Assembly: GCF_030272615.1 (NCBI RefSeq)
Contig: NC_081405.1
Span: 20,048,547-20,112,546, forward strand
Source of the DNA: Cryptomeria japonica
Lineage: Eukaryota > Streptophyta > Pinopsida > Cupressales > Cupressaceae
Reading direction: 5' to 3'
Length of the DNA: 64,000 bases
A program made the position numbers and the translations under genes. The notes beneath the pieces were generated by a model, which was given only the letters and a program-made list of their open reading frames with translations, searched no databases and was not told the origin of the DNA. This document shows positions 46,168-58,807 of the stretch, piece after piece (the stretch's first letter is position 1; each line of letters starts with the position of its first letter).

Positions 46168-48942
46168 TAATATATCATTATAAAAGGTGATATAACTTAA
46201 ATATAAGATTTGATCATACTTCATTGGCCCTAGATAACAATCTGACTCAAAGTTTGTGAATAAGATTTCAAAATTGCAAGATTCGAACTATTCAAGTTTT
46301 TGTTATATATAATTATTTGTTGTGGGTTTAAGTAGGACAATCTTACTTTATTCTTTTATTTGCTATTATAGGTTATCCTTATTTATGTAAAAAGTATATA
46401 TGATCTAAGATTGTAATGTTTTATTTTAAAAAAGCAAAAATGTATTTAAATTTATTTGTCAAATTTTTTGTTGGAATTATTACATATGTAAGATAAATCT
46501 AATCATATTTAGTCAAAAATTTTGTTGGAATTATTACATATGTAAGATAAATCTAGTCATATTTAGTCAAATCACTATCATTAATTAATAACAAACTTAG
46601 CAATCTAACATGCTATCCAAAGCATCTTTAATGAATTTGTTTCTAGCATCACTACAAACTTTTATCCACTTTATGCAAATTATTGTCATTAAGATATATC
46701 ATTCCCAATCTTGGTGTTGCTCTTATTGTTAACAAAATCACCAATAGTAAGATTTAGCCTTACCAATATAAGGGACCAATAAGACATTTAGTATTGATGT
46801 TTCTACAATCATTCCACCGTTTGTGAGCATTTTCTTTGCCTTGCGCACCAATCAATTCATATGTTGGAGTGTTACTTCAAACACATTTGGTTTAGTTTGA
46901 AAGGTTTTTAGCCTCTCATTTTTCTAGTTGCTTCTCACTCCTCAACTCTATGATAGTTATTTTTTCATATACATGCTCTCTTCTCTCTTGGCTCTTTGCT
47001 ACTAAAAGTATCACAATGGAGTTTACCATTTCACTTTGATGGTGAATTCTAGTAGATAGCCATCCTTGTGAAGATCAACAAAACTATATTGAGAAAATTC
47101 TTCTTCTTCCATGGTGGTGCTATCTTGATTCTCACTTTAGAAGTGCTTGGTATGCATCTAATCAAAGGATTTATTTGATACAATGTCAACATTGACATAT
47201 TCCATAGTTCTATGTAATATATATACACTCAACGACAAGGAACCTATCAACTCCATGGGATAATATTACATTTGAAATAAGAGCACGATAAGCATGGAAT
47301 AAATTGTTAAGAAAATTGCTTTGGTAAGTATGAGTAATATTTCTTTGAAATTCCATGTGATTACTTTGATTGATATTCTTCATTTCATTGAGACTGGATT
47401 TATGTTGTTGGATACAATAGTTATTAATATTTAAGGTTCTCAAAGGTTTTGTGAGTTTTTACAACCAATAATTGGATGTTTTTGTGCTTCACGAACCTAA
47501 GAGGAGACACTCAACTAAGGAATTATTTGACATGGAAAAGATGGTTTATACCATTAATTTTATGTAATGAAGGATAGGGTGAGTGAAATAGAAGGATAAA
47601 ACCTATAGTTCTATGTTTATCAATTATAAAAAATATTGAACAATTTTTTATATATAGATAGCCCCCTATAAAACACATAAGCTCCTTTTTGTATCTCTCT
47701 TAGTTCCATAAATTTTATTATTTCTATTCTTTAATGATTCAAGTCATATTGGCTTTCTTTCTCAACCATAATCCCCTTTCTATTGTATTTTGATGGATGC
47801 ACATATCTTGTTTTGAAGATCCCATTGTCACTGCTTATAAAATATTTTTGGGGGTTAGAACTTGAAGCAACAATATTTTATTCAATCACATGCATCCACT
47901 TGATGTCATTCGAGGATAGACTAAATTCAAAATTAACAACAACTACCAATTGAATAGGAATAAACATTGGTGTTGGCAACAAAAACAGACATGGATGATA
48001 GGAACAAGGGCCCACAACTACCACCTAAGTAGACAAATTAGCTTAAAGTGTGCTAGTTAAGCCCAACCACTAATGATCATTATCTTTACACATGCACCTC
48101 CTTCCATTGGGTGGTGACCATTAAAGTAATCAAAACTTAGAGCACTATCGAATACAAATTTCAAATTCACAAAGACCAACAAATATGGAAACATTGAAAT
48201 GATATTTTGAATTGATTGTTTTAACTCCCACCACAAAGTTAAAATGACACCACAAAATTTAACCAAAGACGAAGAAAAACTCCACCACCACCATACTCAA
48301 TGACTCTTTGTCAAAACTATAGTGACTATCATATTTAGACTACCAAGTATGACAACTTCCATGAAAAATATGATATAAATGATACTACTTTTAATGGACC
48401 TCAAATAAATCTCACTTCTCCCATAAAGAGTAAAGACAGAGTAAAGGGATCTCAGAGGACAAGCCATAATGCTTTGCAATCCACCATACTAATTGACATG
48501 GTCATGTGGTTTTGAGTACATGTTCATGGATGTCTAAGGTATGTTCTATTCAAGTTCTAGATGAATTTGTCGATCACAAGTTCAATTTTTAAAGTGTCAA
48601 AGTAATATAGTTGAACTAGTATGTCGTGTCTTGATCGATACATATGATTATATACTTGTGCTAGTAGAAGGTTGTGTATTTATGTTGTATGACCCCATAT
48701 AGGCTCTCCACATATCTCATAAATGCTTAAGGTTTGAAGTGCATGAAGGTTCTCCATGTTTCCAGTTCTGTAAGTTGTTCAATATTATTTCTTTGGGTGA
48801 CTAATGGCTGATGGGCTAAATGAAATTAGTTTTTCTTATGCTTGTGCCATGTTTCTTTGTGTCCATGCCACTTTGAGAAATTTAATTGAGATAATTTTGG
48901 GCCCATTTGAGTCTTGTCTTGCACCGCAACATCTTATCTCTT
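46168..48942. other. AT-rich flank with a 54-bp tandem duplication, no gene
   Basis: TTTTGTTGGAATTATTACAT followed by ATGTAAGATAAATCTA and ATCATATTTAGTCAAA occurs at 46466 and again at 46520. The remainder has only short unconvincing frames; nothing resembling a domain, RNA gene or mobile-element end was found. Confidence 0.5.
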
Positions 48943-49018
48943 TTGATATATATATGTACATATATGTACATATATATATATATATATATGTACATATATA
49001 TATATATATATATGTATG

Positions 49019-49071
<53 letters not shown>

Positions 49072-49452
49072 GTACATATATGTACATATATGTACATATA
49101 TATATATATATATATGTACATATATATATATATGTACATATATGTACATATATATATATATATATGTACATATATGTACATATATATATATATATATGTA
49201 CATATATGTACATATATATATATATATATATATGTACATACATACATACATATATATATATGTACATACATACATACATATATATATATGTTCACACATA
49301 TATATACATATATATGTATATATATGTGTGTACATATATATATATATGTATGTATGTATGCACACATATATACATACATACATATATATGTATATGTACA
49401 TATATACATATGTATGTATGTATGTATGTATGTATATATATATATATGTATG

Positions 49453-49505
<53 letters not shown>

Positions 49506-49865
49506 TATATATATATGTATATATACATACATATATATGTGTGTGCGTGTGTGTGTATGGATATGTATATATACATGTATATATGTACATCCTTTGCAAT
49601 CTTATATATACATATTATATATACACACACATGTATGTATATGTATGTATATATATGTATATGTATATATACATATACATATATATACATACATATATAT
49701 ACATGTGCATATACATATATATACATACATATACATACATATATATGTATGTATATGTATATGTATGTATATATATGTACGTGTATATATGTATATATGT
49801 ATATGTATGTATACATACATACATATACATATATACATACATACATATACATATATACATACACA

Positions 49866-49912
<47 letters not shown>

Positions 49913-49919
49913 CTGTATG

Positions 49920-49950
<31 letters not shown>

Positions 49951-49972
49951 ATGTATATATGTATATATATAT
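48943..49972. repeat. 1-kb compound TA / TATG / CA microsatellite
   Basis: Alternating (TA)n, TATATGTACATATA, (TATG)n, (CATA)n and (CA)n/(TG)n tracts. Because the units are self-complementary, all six frames stay open with Tyr/Ile/Met/His/Val translations, giving spurious frames of up to 395 codons. It resumes at 56617 on the other side of an inserted retroelement. Confidence 0.95.
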
Positions 49973-51160
49973 TGTAATGGTAAAAAATTAGGGTTTCCAC
50001 CTTTAGAGGGAGAAAACCATTAATTTTTGCTTGGAGTAACCATTACATTCAAAAGAGGAGGAATCTAATAGATTCAATCACAAATCAACAAAGATTCAGA
50101 TTGAATACTGATTGGATTGATTGATTTGGAGTCCTCTTTTGTAAATTGAATTGTTGAATTTAGATAAAGTACTAGAAATGACAGATAAAAACATGAAAAT
50201 AGTGAGCTACATATGCGGGATTGAGATGTACACCTAGAATTGAGAAATGTGAGCAAACTCATATCTGATTCCCAAAAAAGAACCTAAAATATTGGGACCG
50301 TGGTTCCCATCACCATTGTCCTCTGCACTTTTCATGCATCGAAGGGGGATTGATTCATCTCTACAATTAAATCTTATCCTGAAGATCACAGCTCCAAACC
50401 TGTTTCCTACACATAGAAATAAGGGGAAATATGTTGGGAATAGGGGTTTGTCTAAGTCAAACCTTGGTTGAGGAATCAACCTTGAATGAAATGTTGCAAA
50501 TACTAAAATAAATAATGGAAAGATATACCTCAGATCTGCAATTACTGATAATGATGCTTTGCTTCTTGAATGTAATCACATACGCTATATGAAATGGCAT
50601 GAACATGACAAAACCCTAATCACACACACATGCTTGCATAGGAATGATGTAAAGTTGCCCCACAATAGATATATGAAGAATATGCAGCCTTGAAGACCTC
50701 TAGAAATGCTTGATGATGAATGCTTGAATGCTTGAATGCTTGATTGCTCTCAATTTCACCTATCATGAAAGTATGAATGTATCTATATATCAAAATGAGA
50801 GGGGAAGACCTCCTTATATACTTGCCCTTCGGGAAATCATGTTACTTTTTCAACATAGGCCGACATAGAGAAAGGTTTATCACTCAAATTTGAGATGGGG
50901 AAAAGGGTTTAATTTGGTCCCAATTAGGGAGGACCATGGCGTGGCGCCATGGTCCCAGTGAGGACCAAGGTGCCACACCCTGGTCCTACCCTAATATGGG
51001 GCTAGGATAAAGGGGCAATGCAAGGTAAAATGTAATATCAATTCCATATTTGTATGATGCAAGCATAAATGGGTCCTAGTCAAGCATATGGATGTGAACA
51101 CTAAGGTGAGGGCCCCAAATGTTTTCTAAATTGTAAGGGGGTACAATTTAGGATGCTACA
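49973..51160 (-). repeat. 3' LTR of gypsy element 2 (1188 bp)
   Basis: Plus-strand ends TGTAATGG and GATGCTACA. Differs from the 55455 LTR by roughly 6% over the first 260 bp by eye, plus small indels, so the insertion is not recent. Confidence 0.88.
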
Positions 51161-51177
51161 TTTAGCCCCCACTTTAG
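51161..51177 (-). promoter_or_regulatory. Polypurine tract of gypsy element 2
   Basis: Minus-strand CTAAAGTGGGGGCTAAA directly precedes the LTR start TGTAGC. Confidence 0.85.
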
Positions 51178-51585
51178 CGGGAGTATCAACTTACACAAAT
51201 ACTCACATTAAAGTAGAAGAAAGAGAAATAAAGAAGAGGAGGAAGGAAGAGAAAGCTCACAAGGAGTATAAGACATCACTAATTTCAAGGAACCAAGCCC
51301 CCAATCTTAGGATCTTAACTCACTCAAACATATGCAAGGGCACACAAAAAAACAAGAAAAAAAAAAAAAAATCAAACAAAGACAAAGAAAGGTAAAAGAC
51401 ACACAACAAAAGCTAAAGACAAAAAACAAGACCTTGAATCACCTAGCTGAAGAGAGCTCGATATCAAAATGTCTCAACAACTAATATCATTCTTGAAAAA
51501 TGCCATCTCACAAACACAAACAATCACATAAAAGAGAAAAGCAAGCATCATAAATGAAGTATCAATAGCAAAGCTATGAGTTCAT

Positions 51586-51646
<61 letters not shown>

Positions 51647-52702
51647 TACACACTAGATGTGTTTTCTAGGTGATTCACGAGAAGAATTATGAAAAAGGAG
51701 AACATAGATACCTCACCCCTAGATGTGTTTTCTAGATTATCCATGTTGGGGAGGAGAGTAAGAATAGTCTATCCCTATTCCGCTAGTTCCACTCATCCTC
51801 ATGCATGTGTGCAAATGATGTCTGGTTTCAAGTATATAGCACCCCATATAAGAGTTTGTTTCCTCTAGTTTCGAGTGCGCATCGACCTGTTTAACACATG
51901 TAATGTAAATGCAAATGCCAAGGGGCAAATAATAGATACATGCTTGGTCTCGAGGACATCCTGTGTAAGAGTTTATTTTCTCTAGTTTTGGGAATGTATA
52001 CCCTCGTCTAAGACATATATCAATGCTGCATCTAGTTTCGGGCGTGAAGCATCTCATGTAAGATTTTGTTTCCTCTGGTTTTGAGAATGAACACCCCGTC
52101 TAAGACATACAAAAAGTGATATGAAAAAATATAGTGCAATATGGTACAAAGGGAGTGATATGGGTGCCCCCCCCTTAAGACGTCAACATAGCCCTATGTT
52201 GATGTCTTAAGGAAGCTAGAAATAAGGATACCTAACCTTCAACACTAAGGAGATATCCTTTAGGAAACAATGTTCATAATTCCAAGCTAAAAAGGAATAC
52301 TCTTCAAGCAAGAAAAAGATAGTTAAAAAAGAGATATCTAGCAACAAGTGTAAAGGAGATCCTTGGAGGAGAAGAGATCTTTTCTCAAAATACATCTACC
52401 TCCAAGATGAGTTTATTAAACAAATATAACATCTTCTACCAAAATAAAGGAAGGGGAACAAGAATACATGCCTTCCCCCTATTACTAGGTGAAAGAGATT
52501 CTTCATGAAGGATGACACACTTTTAACTCAATGTGAGGGGGTAAGTTTATAATAGATGTACATTGCCAAGTGAAGAAGAGGTTGTAGACAAGGACTTACA
52601 CCTCTTTCATAAAAGATAATCCTTGATCAAACAACTTCACACAAGGAATGGCATCGAATTATAAGAAACACCACTCAACAAAGGAAAAGTCGATCATTAG
52701 AA

Positions 52703-52754
<52 letters not shown>

Positions 52755-53579
52755 ATTGCTCCCAAGTGTAAGGAAAATGAGAAGAATTACACAACCTCCA
52801 AGGAGAGATTAAACATAAGAAAATGAACCATATACTCACATGAATAAATATCCAATACAAGAAAAGTCATTAGTATATGTAAAATGAAACTCTAAAGAAG
52901 AGCTAATCTTCAAAGAGAAAAAGAAAGAAAGATCGCAGAATCCCCTAAAGAGGGATTAATCATAAGATAAATACCATTTCATGCAAGAAACAATATCAAT
53001 TATGAGAAATTCCACCCCTAAAGGGAATAGTGATAGTCTAGATAGAAAGAGAGAAAGGGAAAAGATATCCTTTCCCCCCAAGCAAGAAGACAAGGATAGG
53101 CAAGGGGGAAGAATCACACATTTCCTTAGGAGAGATTATTCATAAAATACATATCATTTCAAACAAATAATAGGTCCTAACAAGGGACACACATGCATCC
53201 ACATGAAAGATAAATCTATGCAAGAAAGGACATCAAGTGATGAAGAATGCAATCCCAAAAGGAAATGGTGAAACTTTAAAGATGAGAGATATGATAGAGG
53301 AGAATCATGTTGCTACCCCAAGATATTTGAAATTGAAAAAGCATCACCTCTAATGAAAAAGAGCCCCCAATTAATTTAACTACTTGTGTCATAAGGGTGA
53401 GGAGCAACATGGGGGTGAGAGGAGTGCTAAGGCACTACCCTTTCACCAAGAAAGAGAGCAAGATCTATTGAAAGGAATATACGAGCACGATCGTATTGTT
53501 CTTGAACAAAATCCTTAAATGCTTTACACTTTCCAAGAGAATTAGAACCACCATGATGAAAAATACAATATCCGCTTCC
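51178..53579. other. Gypsy element 2 interior without recognisable coding sequence
   Basis: A (TG)n-(AG)n microsatellite at about 51587-51641 and (GA)n at 52697-52752. Between 51820 and 52110 a motif (AAGAGTTTGTTTCCTCTAG…, then a word like CCCCGTCTAAGACATA) recurs about three times with variation. The middle and right are purine-rich with no domain seen. Confidence 0.6.
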
Positions 53580-54070
53580 TTATTTATGCTTAGTGCTAAA
53601 CTTCATAAAGGGAAAAACAACATTCTTGTCATACTTCAATTTCCAAAAGATTCTAGTAGCTAATTTTTCTTGATCATCGATAGGTGTAGGATTTTGAGAT
53701 TGAGGAAAAGAATTATTATTAGAAGAAGAAGGATTGTCATCTATGATTTTAACTTTGCCACTATAAATAAGTTCTTTCATTGCATTTTGAAAATCAGGAC
53801 AATCATTAGCATGATGATCGTTAGTTTGATGAAATGAACAAAAAGGAGTTTTAGAAGAAGAAGCACTTTTACGGGAATAAATGGCTTGTTGTCTTGCAAG
53901 ATGATCTTTGAAGTCTTGAACCCTAAGGAGGTCATCCATAAGAAATTTATGATCATGTCCTAGGCCTTCTGTATTGATTTGTGTAGGAGGGTTTATAGGG
54001 ACTCAAATTCATCGTTCAAATTTCCCAAGTCCTCGTCCTCTAAAACCTTGTTTTGACATTATTTTAAAGC
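53580..54070 (-). pseudogene. Gypsy element 2 gag C-terminal part: G-patch-like relic and CHHC zinc knuckle
   Basis: A segment at about 53942-54070 reads MSKQGFRGRGLGKFER, then two TGA stops, VPINPPTQ and GLGHD, resembling a G-patch (Gly-rich RNA-binding) motif. The following open frame (53580-53939) has CSFHQTNDHHANDC at 53799-53840 (C-X2-H-X4-H-X4-C), then DFQNAMKELIYSGKV. In an active relative this would bind the element RNA. Confidence 0.6.
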
Positions 54071-54122
54071 CACTCCTATAAGAATCTTTTAATTGATAAG
54101 GTAGAGGATCATTATAATAAAT

Positions 54123-54872
54123 TTATTTGAATTTTTTAGTGTAAGAATGTTTAAAAGGAATTAAAGGATTAGCAGATGAAGAAGGAATATCTTGTGAAGA
54201 AGGATTTTCCTTTCTTTCATCATGCATATCCTCTTTGGTAGATTGAGAGGGAAGATCCTTATTATCTAAGGCCTCATATTTACATAATGTTATATGGGGA
54301 GAGAGATAATGAATAAAATGCATAACATCATCTTCTCTACAAATGTTTTCATGACTAAGATAGTCTCTAGGAGAATAAGCAGGATATAGAGAGATAGAAA
54401 CATCAATATTTTGATTTTGCTCCCCTTGCGCTAGGGTATGTGGATGAGAAGAAGAAGAGGCAATGTTTCCCTTCAAAGCTTGCTCTCCATTAGAGAGTTC
54501 TTTGATGAGAGTATTATCTTTCTGTTCATTCACAATAGATACCCTAGGAGAGGTACAAGTGTTAGGTTTTCCATTAACATCTCTAGGATTAGGATCTCCA
54601 AAAGCTTTTAGGTGATCTACGTATGAAATACATTTTCCCCAAAACATCACCATAAGACAACACACATGATAGATGAAAGCTTTGAGATCTAATTGATGAA
54701 AAGGAAGCAACTTGGAAACCCTAAAAATGCAATATGTCCAAGTGTTATGAATGAAAAGAAGTAACATGGAGTGAAAGAAGCCATTATCTGACACATGATT
54801 ATAATAAATGTAGGCAAAAAGCAATGTAATCATATGTGAAATAGCAAATAAATTACACCCATTAATTTCCAT
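54123..54872 (-). pseudogene. Gypsy element 2 5' open frame, gag-like or unknown
   Basis: A 249-codon open frame between the PBS and the G-patch relic. The first about 90 residues are hydrophobic and may be a fortuitous extension; the rest is polar and Ser/Pro-rich (NPSSQDIPSSSANPL). I find no certain domain, and assign it to the gag region by position only. Confidence 0.4.
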
Positions 54873-55454
54873 GATGAATATTTAAATTTAGATCCAAACA
54901 AATTAATCAAAAATAAATTAAGGTATTGTAAATAAAACCTCTTAATTTATGTAAATTGATAAGATCTATGAATGGAAAAGTAAACCCACAAATTTGATTT
55001 TTTTTTTGTTAATATATATATATATATATATTGAAATTAAGATTAAAATTTTGAAAAATGTGAAATGAAATTTAAAAATGAGAACTTGAAATTTGAAAAT
55101 ACTTTAGATCTAAAATTCCAAATTAAGAAACCCACAATGTCAATTTTAAATTTAAAAATTAAGGTTCTTGAAATTAACCACTTAATTTTAAAATATAAAT
55201 TTGTAAGTGAAAATTTACAAATTTTGAATTGTGAAATATGAAAAGCACTCAGATCTGAAATAATTAATCCAAATTAAACAATTTACAAGCTTAATTTTGA
55301 ATTTAAAAATTAGGGTTTAGTGAAATTAACCTCTAAATTTTTAAAATTTGCAAGGAAATCAAACTTGTAAATGAAAATTTGATAAATTGCATAAACAAAC
55401 AGATCTGATAACATATATCAGAATTAAAGGTGTAAGGGGTTGGGTTCACCAAAA
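54873..55454 (-). other. Gypsy element 2 leader and PBS
   Basis: AT-rich leader with three loosely repeated blocks (AATTAAC…CTTAATTTTAAA…AAATTTG), ending at the PBS: minus-strand TGGTGAACCCAACCCC (opposite 55436-55451), three bases from the LTR. Element 1 has TGGTGAACCTGACTT at the same place. Confidence 0.7.
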
Positions 55455-56616
55455 TGTAATGGTGAAAAATTAGGGTTTCCACCAATAGAGGGAGAAAACC
55501 ATTAATTTTTGCTTGGGATAACCATTACATTCAAAAGAGGAGGAATCCAATAGATTCAATCACAAATCAACAAAGATTCAAACTGAATACTGATTGATTG
55601 ATTTGGAGTCCTCTTTTGTAAGTTGAATTGTTGAATTTAGATAAAGTGTTGGAAATGACATGAAAACAGTGAGCTACAGATGCGAGATTGAGTTGTACAC
55701 TTGAAACTGAGAAATGTGAGTAGACTTGGATTTGATCCTCGAAAAAGCACCTAAAATGTCGGTATCGTGGTTCTTGTCGCCATGGTCCTCCACACTTTTC
55801 ATGCACCGAAGGGGGATTGATTCGTCTCTACAAATAAAGCTTATCCTGAAGATCACAACTTCGTATATGTTTCCTACACACAGAAAGAAGGGGAAATAGG
55901 TTGGGAATAGGGGTTTGCCTAAGTCAAACCCCGATTGAGGAATCCACCTTGAATGAAATATTGTATACTGAAATAAATAATGGAAAGATATACCTCAGAT
56001 CTGCAATAACTGATAACAATGTTTTTCTTCTTGAATGTAATCACGTATGTTGTATGAAATGACATGAACATGACAAAACCCTAATCACACACACATGCTT
56101 GCATATGAATGATGTAAAGTTGCTCCACAATAGATAGATGAAGAATATGCATCCTTGAAGACCTCTAGAAATGCTTGACAATGAATGCTTGAGTACTTGA
56201 TTGCTCCCAATTTCACCTATCATGAATGTATGAATGTATCTATATATCAAAATGAGAGAGGAAGACCTCCTTATATACTTGCCCGTTGGGAAATCATGTT
56301 AATTTTTTGACATAGGCTGGCACAGAGAAAGGTTTCCCACTCAAATTTGAGATGGGGAAAAGGGTTTAAATTGGGTCCCAATCAGGGAAGATCATGGCAT
56401 GGCACCATGGTCCCAGTGAGAACCAAGGCACCACGCCCTGGTCCTACCCTAATATGGGCTAGGATAAAGGGGCAATATAAGGTAAAATGTAATCTCAATG
56501 TCACATTTGCATGATGCAAGCATAAATGGGTCCTAGTCAAGCATAGGGACGCGAACACTAAGGTGAGGGACCTAAATGTGGTCTAAATTGTAAGGGGTAC
56601 AATTTAGGATGCTACA
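55455..56616 (-). repeat. 5' LTR of gypsy element 2 (1162 bp)
   Basis: TG/CA ends; matches 49973-51160 along its length with small indels. A minus-strand start in TGTAGC and end in CATTACA frame it. Short open frames inside have counterparts in the other LTR and are not genes. Confidence 0.88.
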
Positions 56617-56739
56617 TATATACATATATACATATATACATGTACATATACATATACATATATATGCATTTGAAATGTATACATATACATGTATATATAT
56701 CTATATATACATAAATATATATATGTATATATACATATA
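56617..56739. repeat. TA/CATA microsatellite, right part
   Basis: The continuation of the 48943-49972 microsatellite, split off by insertion of gypsy element 2. Confidence 0.85.
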
Positions 56740-58203
56740 TGCAGGAAAAGTGGGTCGATAGAACTCAATATGTGAAAATATTGCTAAATAACTTGTCCAC
56801 ACACACACACAGGACTTCTTGGTGCAAGCTATGGAGTAACGACGTATTACTCAGCTTCCCAAGGTGGGTCCCATGGCTCTCTATCTCACAATGTCCCTCA
56901 AACCAATGTTTTTGCTCTCAGATCACTGAGCAAAATGGTTCAGGGATGGCAAATGCAAGAACGAGGGATGCTTTGATGGATTTTAGTATGGAAGATATGC
57001 TAAACTATGTATGATTTTAAAATGCAATAAACTAAATGATAAGATGACAAGATTAGTATGAGTACTATCCTAACATGATATATTTAGTCTATGATTGAGC
57101 TAAATGATAAAGGAAGTATTCTAAACATGCATATTTAGACTAGTTCCTGATTTAAAAGAGGCTCAAATGATGAGCATAAAAATGATATGAAAGCTTGAAT
57201 GTATTTGAGCATAAGTGTGATGCTACAAATTTGGAGGATGATTGTTGAAAATGGAGGAACGAGAGCTCTATTTATAGCAAAAACAGGGCAATGGATGGTC
57301 AGGATTGAAAGAGTTGATCAAGGGTTGAGTTTGAAAGTTGGGGATCCATGTTTGCAATTTGCACCAATGAAATGGTGACAAGTGTCAACATAAGACTGGG
57401 TTGAGAGAAGGGGTTGGAGACATTAAATGCCTGAGAAGACCTCATGGTTATCTAGAGGGTAAGGGTCAAGTTTAAATTAGGATTACCCACTGGATTAAGA
57501 GTTAATCGAAGGATAAACCTTTGTGCAAATGATTAAGAGATAATCATGGTCAAAGCATTAAAGGCTTGATGAGACCCTTGGGTTGGATGAAGGTTGAGTC
57601 AAGACAAATGTTTTAACCATGTAGGAGGGTTTGAGTTAACCATTAATGGTTATTGCAGACTTTGGGGGATTAAGTGGTTGAAAGTTGGAAGCCTTTAATG
57701 GTTATCAAAGACTTTGAGGAATTAAGTGGTTGAAGGTTGAAAGCCTTTAATGGTTATCAAAGACTTTGAGGAATTAAGTGGTTGAAGGTTGAAAGCCTTT
57801 AATGGTTAATTAGAAGCGATTAGAAGATTCTAGAAGGGATTAGAAAGGGGTTCAGGAAGGCAAGTGGGAGATGTAGGATTTTGCAAGTGGATGGAGGGAT
57901 AATAGGATTTAATTGAAATAAAGAATTTCATTCAATTTGATTGCAATTAAATAAATTAGATTTATTCAATTTAGGGTAACTATTTAATTAAATTTGAATT
58001 TAATTAAAAGTGGATAGGGGGGATTTAATTAAATAAAATGATTTATTCATTAAATGGATATAGTGAATTTAATTTAAATAAATTGAGTAATTTACTTAAT
58101 TAAATAGAGGAATGTGGATAATTTAATTAAATTGGATTTAATTAAATAGAGAAATGAACATAAAATATTCATTTAGGAATATGGTCATTTTTATATGTCT
58201 ACA
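56740..58203 (-). repeat. 3' LTR of Tat-like gypsy element 3 (left edge tentative)
   Basis: The right edge is clear: TATATGTCTACA at 58192-58203 followed by a minus-strand purine tract. The left edge TGCAGG at 56740 is inferred from the TG rule and the adjoining microsatellite. Inside are three 52-bp tandem units (57643, 57695, 57747; TTAATGGTTATCAAAGACTT…) and an AATTAAAT-rich part (57900-58160). No gene. Confidence 0.55.
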
Positions 58204-58218
58204 TTGTGCCCCTCTTTG
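58204..58218 (-). promoter_or_regulatory. Polypurine tract of gypsy element 3
   Basis: Minus-strand CAAAGAGGGGCACAA immediately before the LTR start TGTAGA. Confidence 0.7.
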
Positions 58219-58568
58219 AAGTGACGTGTGTGCACATGTTATTTCAAAGAAAATGATGTGTTTTTGTGATTTATGATCAAATGCAATTTTTGTGTGGCTC
58301 TTATGATTTGCCAGCCGTGCCCCGGTTTTGATTTGATGTGTGATGCCCCAGATTCGATAGTTGATGGTGATGCCCCCTCGGGAGATGAATCAATATTTTG
58401 AAATTTTTTTGATTTAATTTGATGAGTTGTGTATGATGTGTATGATTTCGTGCATGTGTAATGTGTGCAAATTGATTCATCTCCCGATAAGTTATGAATG
58501 TTATGGTATAGGGGAGACCGCGACCATATTACAGGTCCATTTGGCTAACCCTAATTTCATTTTCCTCC

Positions 58569-58576
58569 TATAAAAG
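58569..58576 (+). promoter_or_regulatory. TATA box of the antisense PMD gene
   Basis: TATAAAAG lies 81 bp upstream of the ATG at 58650, on the strand opposite to the retroelement. Spacing fits a short 5' UTR. It implies the gene has its own promoter inside the element. Confidence 0.6.
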
Positions 58577-58807
58577 GGGAAAAGGGCTTGAATTAGATTC
58601 ATTTGTGCTTTGTTGACTTTGGAGAAAGAGAATTTGGTCTGTAGAGAAAATGCCTATTCCGTATCATAGACACCATTTCGAGCGCGTTCAGAGGTACCGG
58701 AGACCTGCAGCGTGTGGACCACCAGTAAGTCAACATTTTTGACCCTCTTGTGATTTTTTATTTGGTCATTTTTAGTCATTTTTTGATTTTCAAAGTTCGG
58801 GTTTAAC

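Larger units (their letters stand above)
49973..56616 (-). mobile_element. Non-autonomous Ty3/gypsy element 2 (6644 bp, complete ends)
   Basis: LTRs at 49973-51160 and 55455-56616 in direct orientation, minus-strand PPT next to the left LTR, and PBS next to the right LTR. The flanks are TATAT on both sides (49968-49972 and 56617-56621), a 5-bp target duplication within a TA microsatellite. The interior has gag-like remnants but no RT, RNase H or integrase. It shares PBS, PPT and zinc-knuckle type with gypsy element 1. Confidence 0.88.

Noticed and set aside
48804-50023. Open frames of 132-395 codons on both strands
   Set aside because: They are translations of a TA/TATG/CA microsatellite (Tyr, Ile, Met, His, Val only), open in every frame.
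58204-58640. PPT-like tract considered as a plus-strand regulatory element of the PMD gene
   Set aside because: Its position directly next to the LTR edge and its purine-rich minus-strand sequence fit a polypurine tract better.
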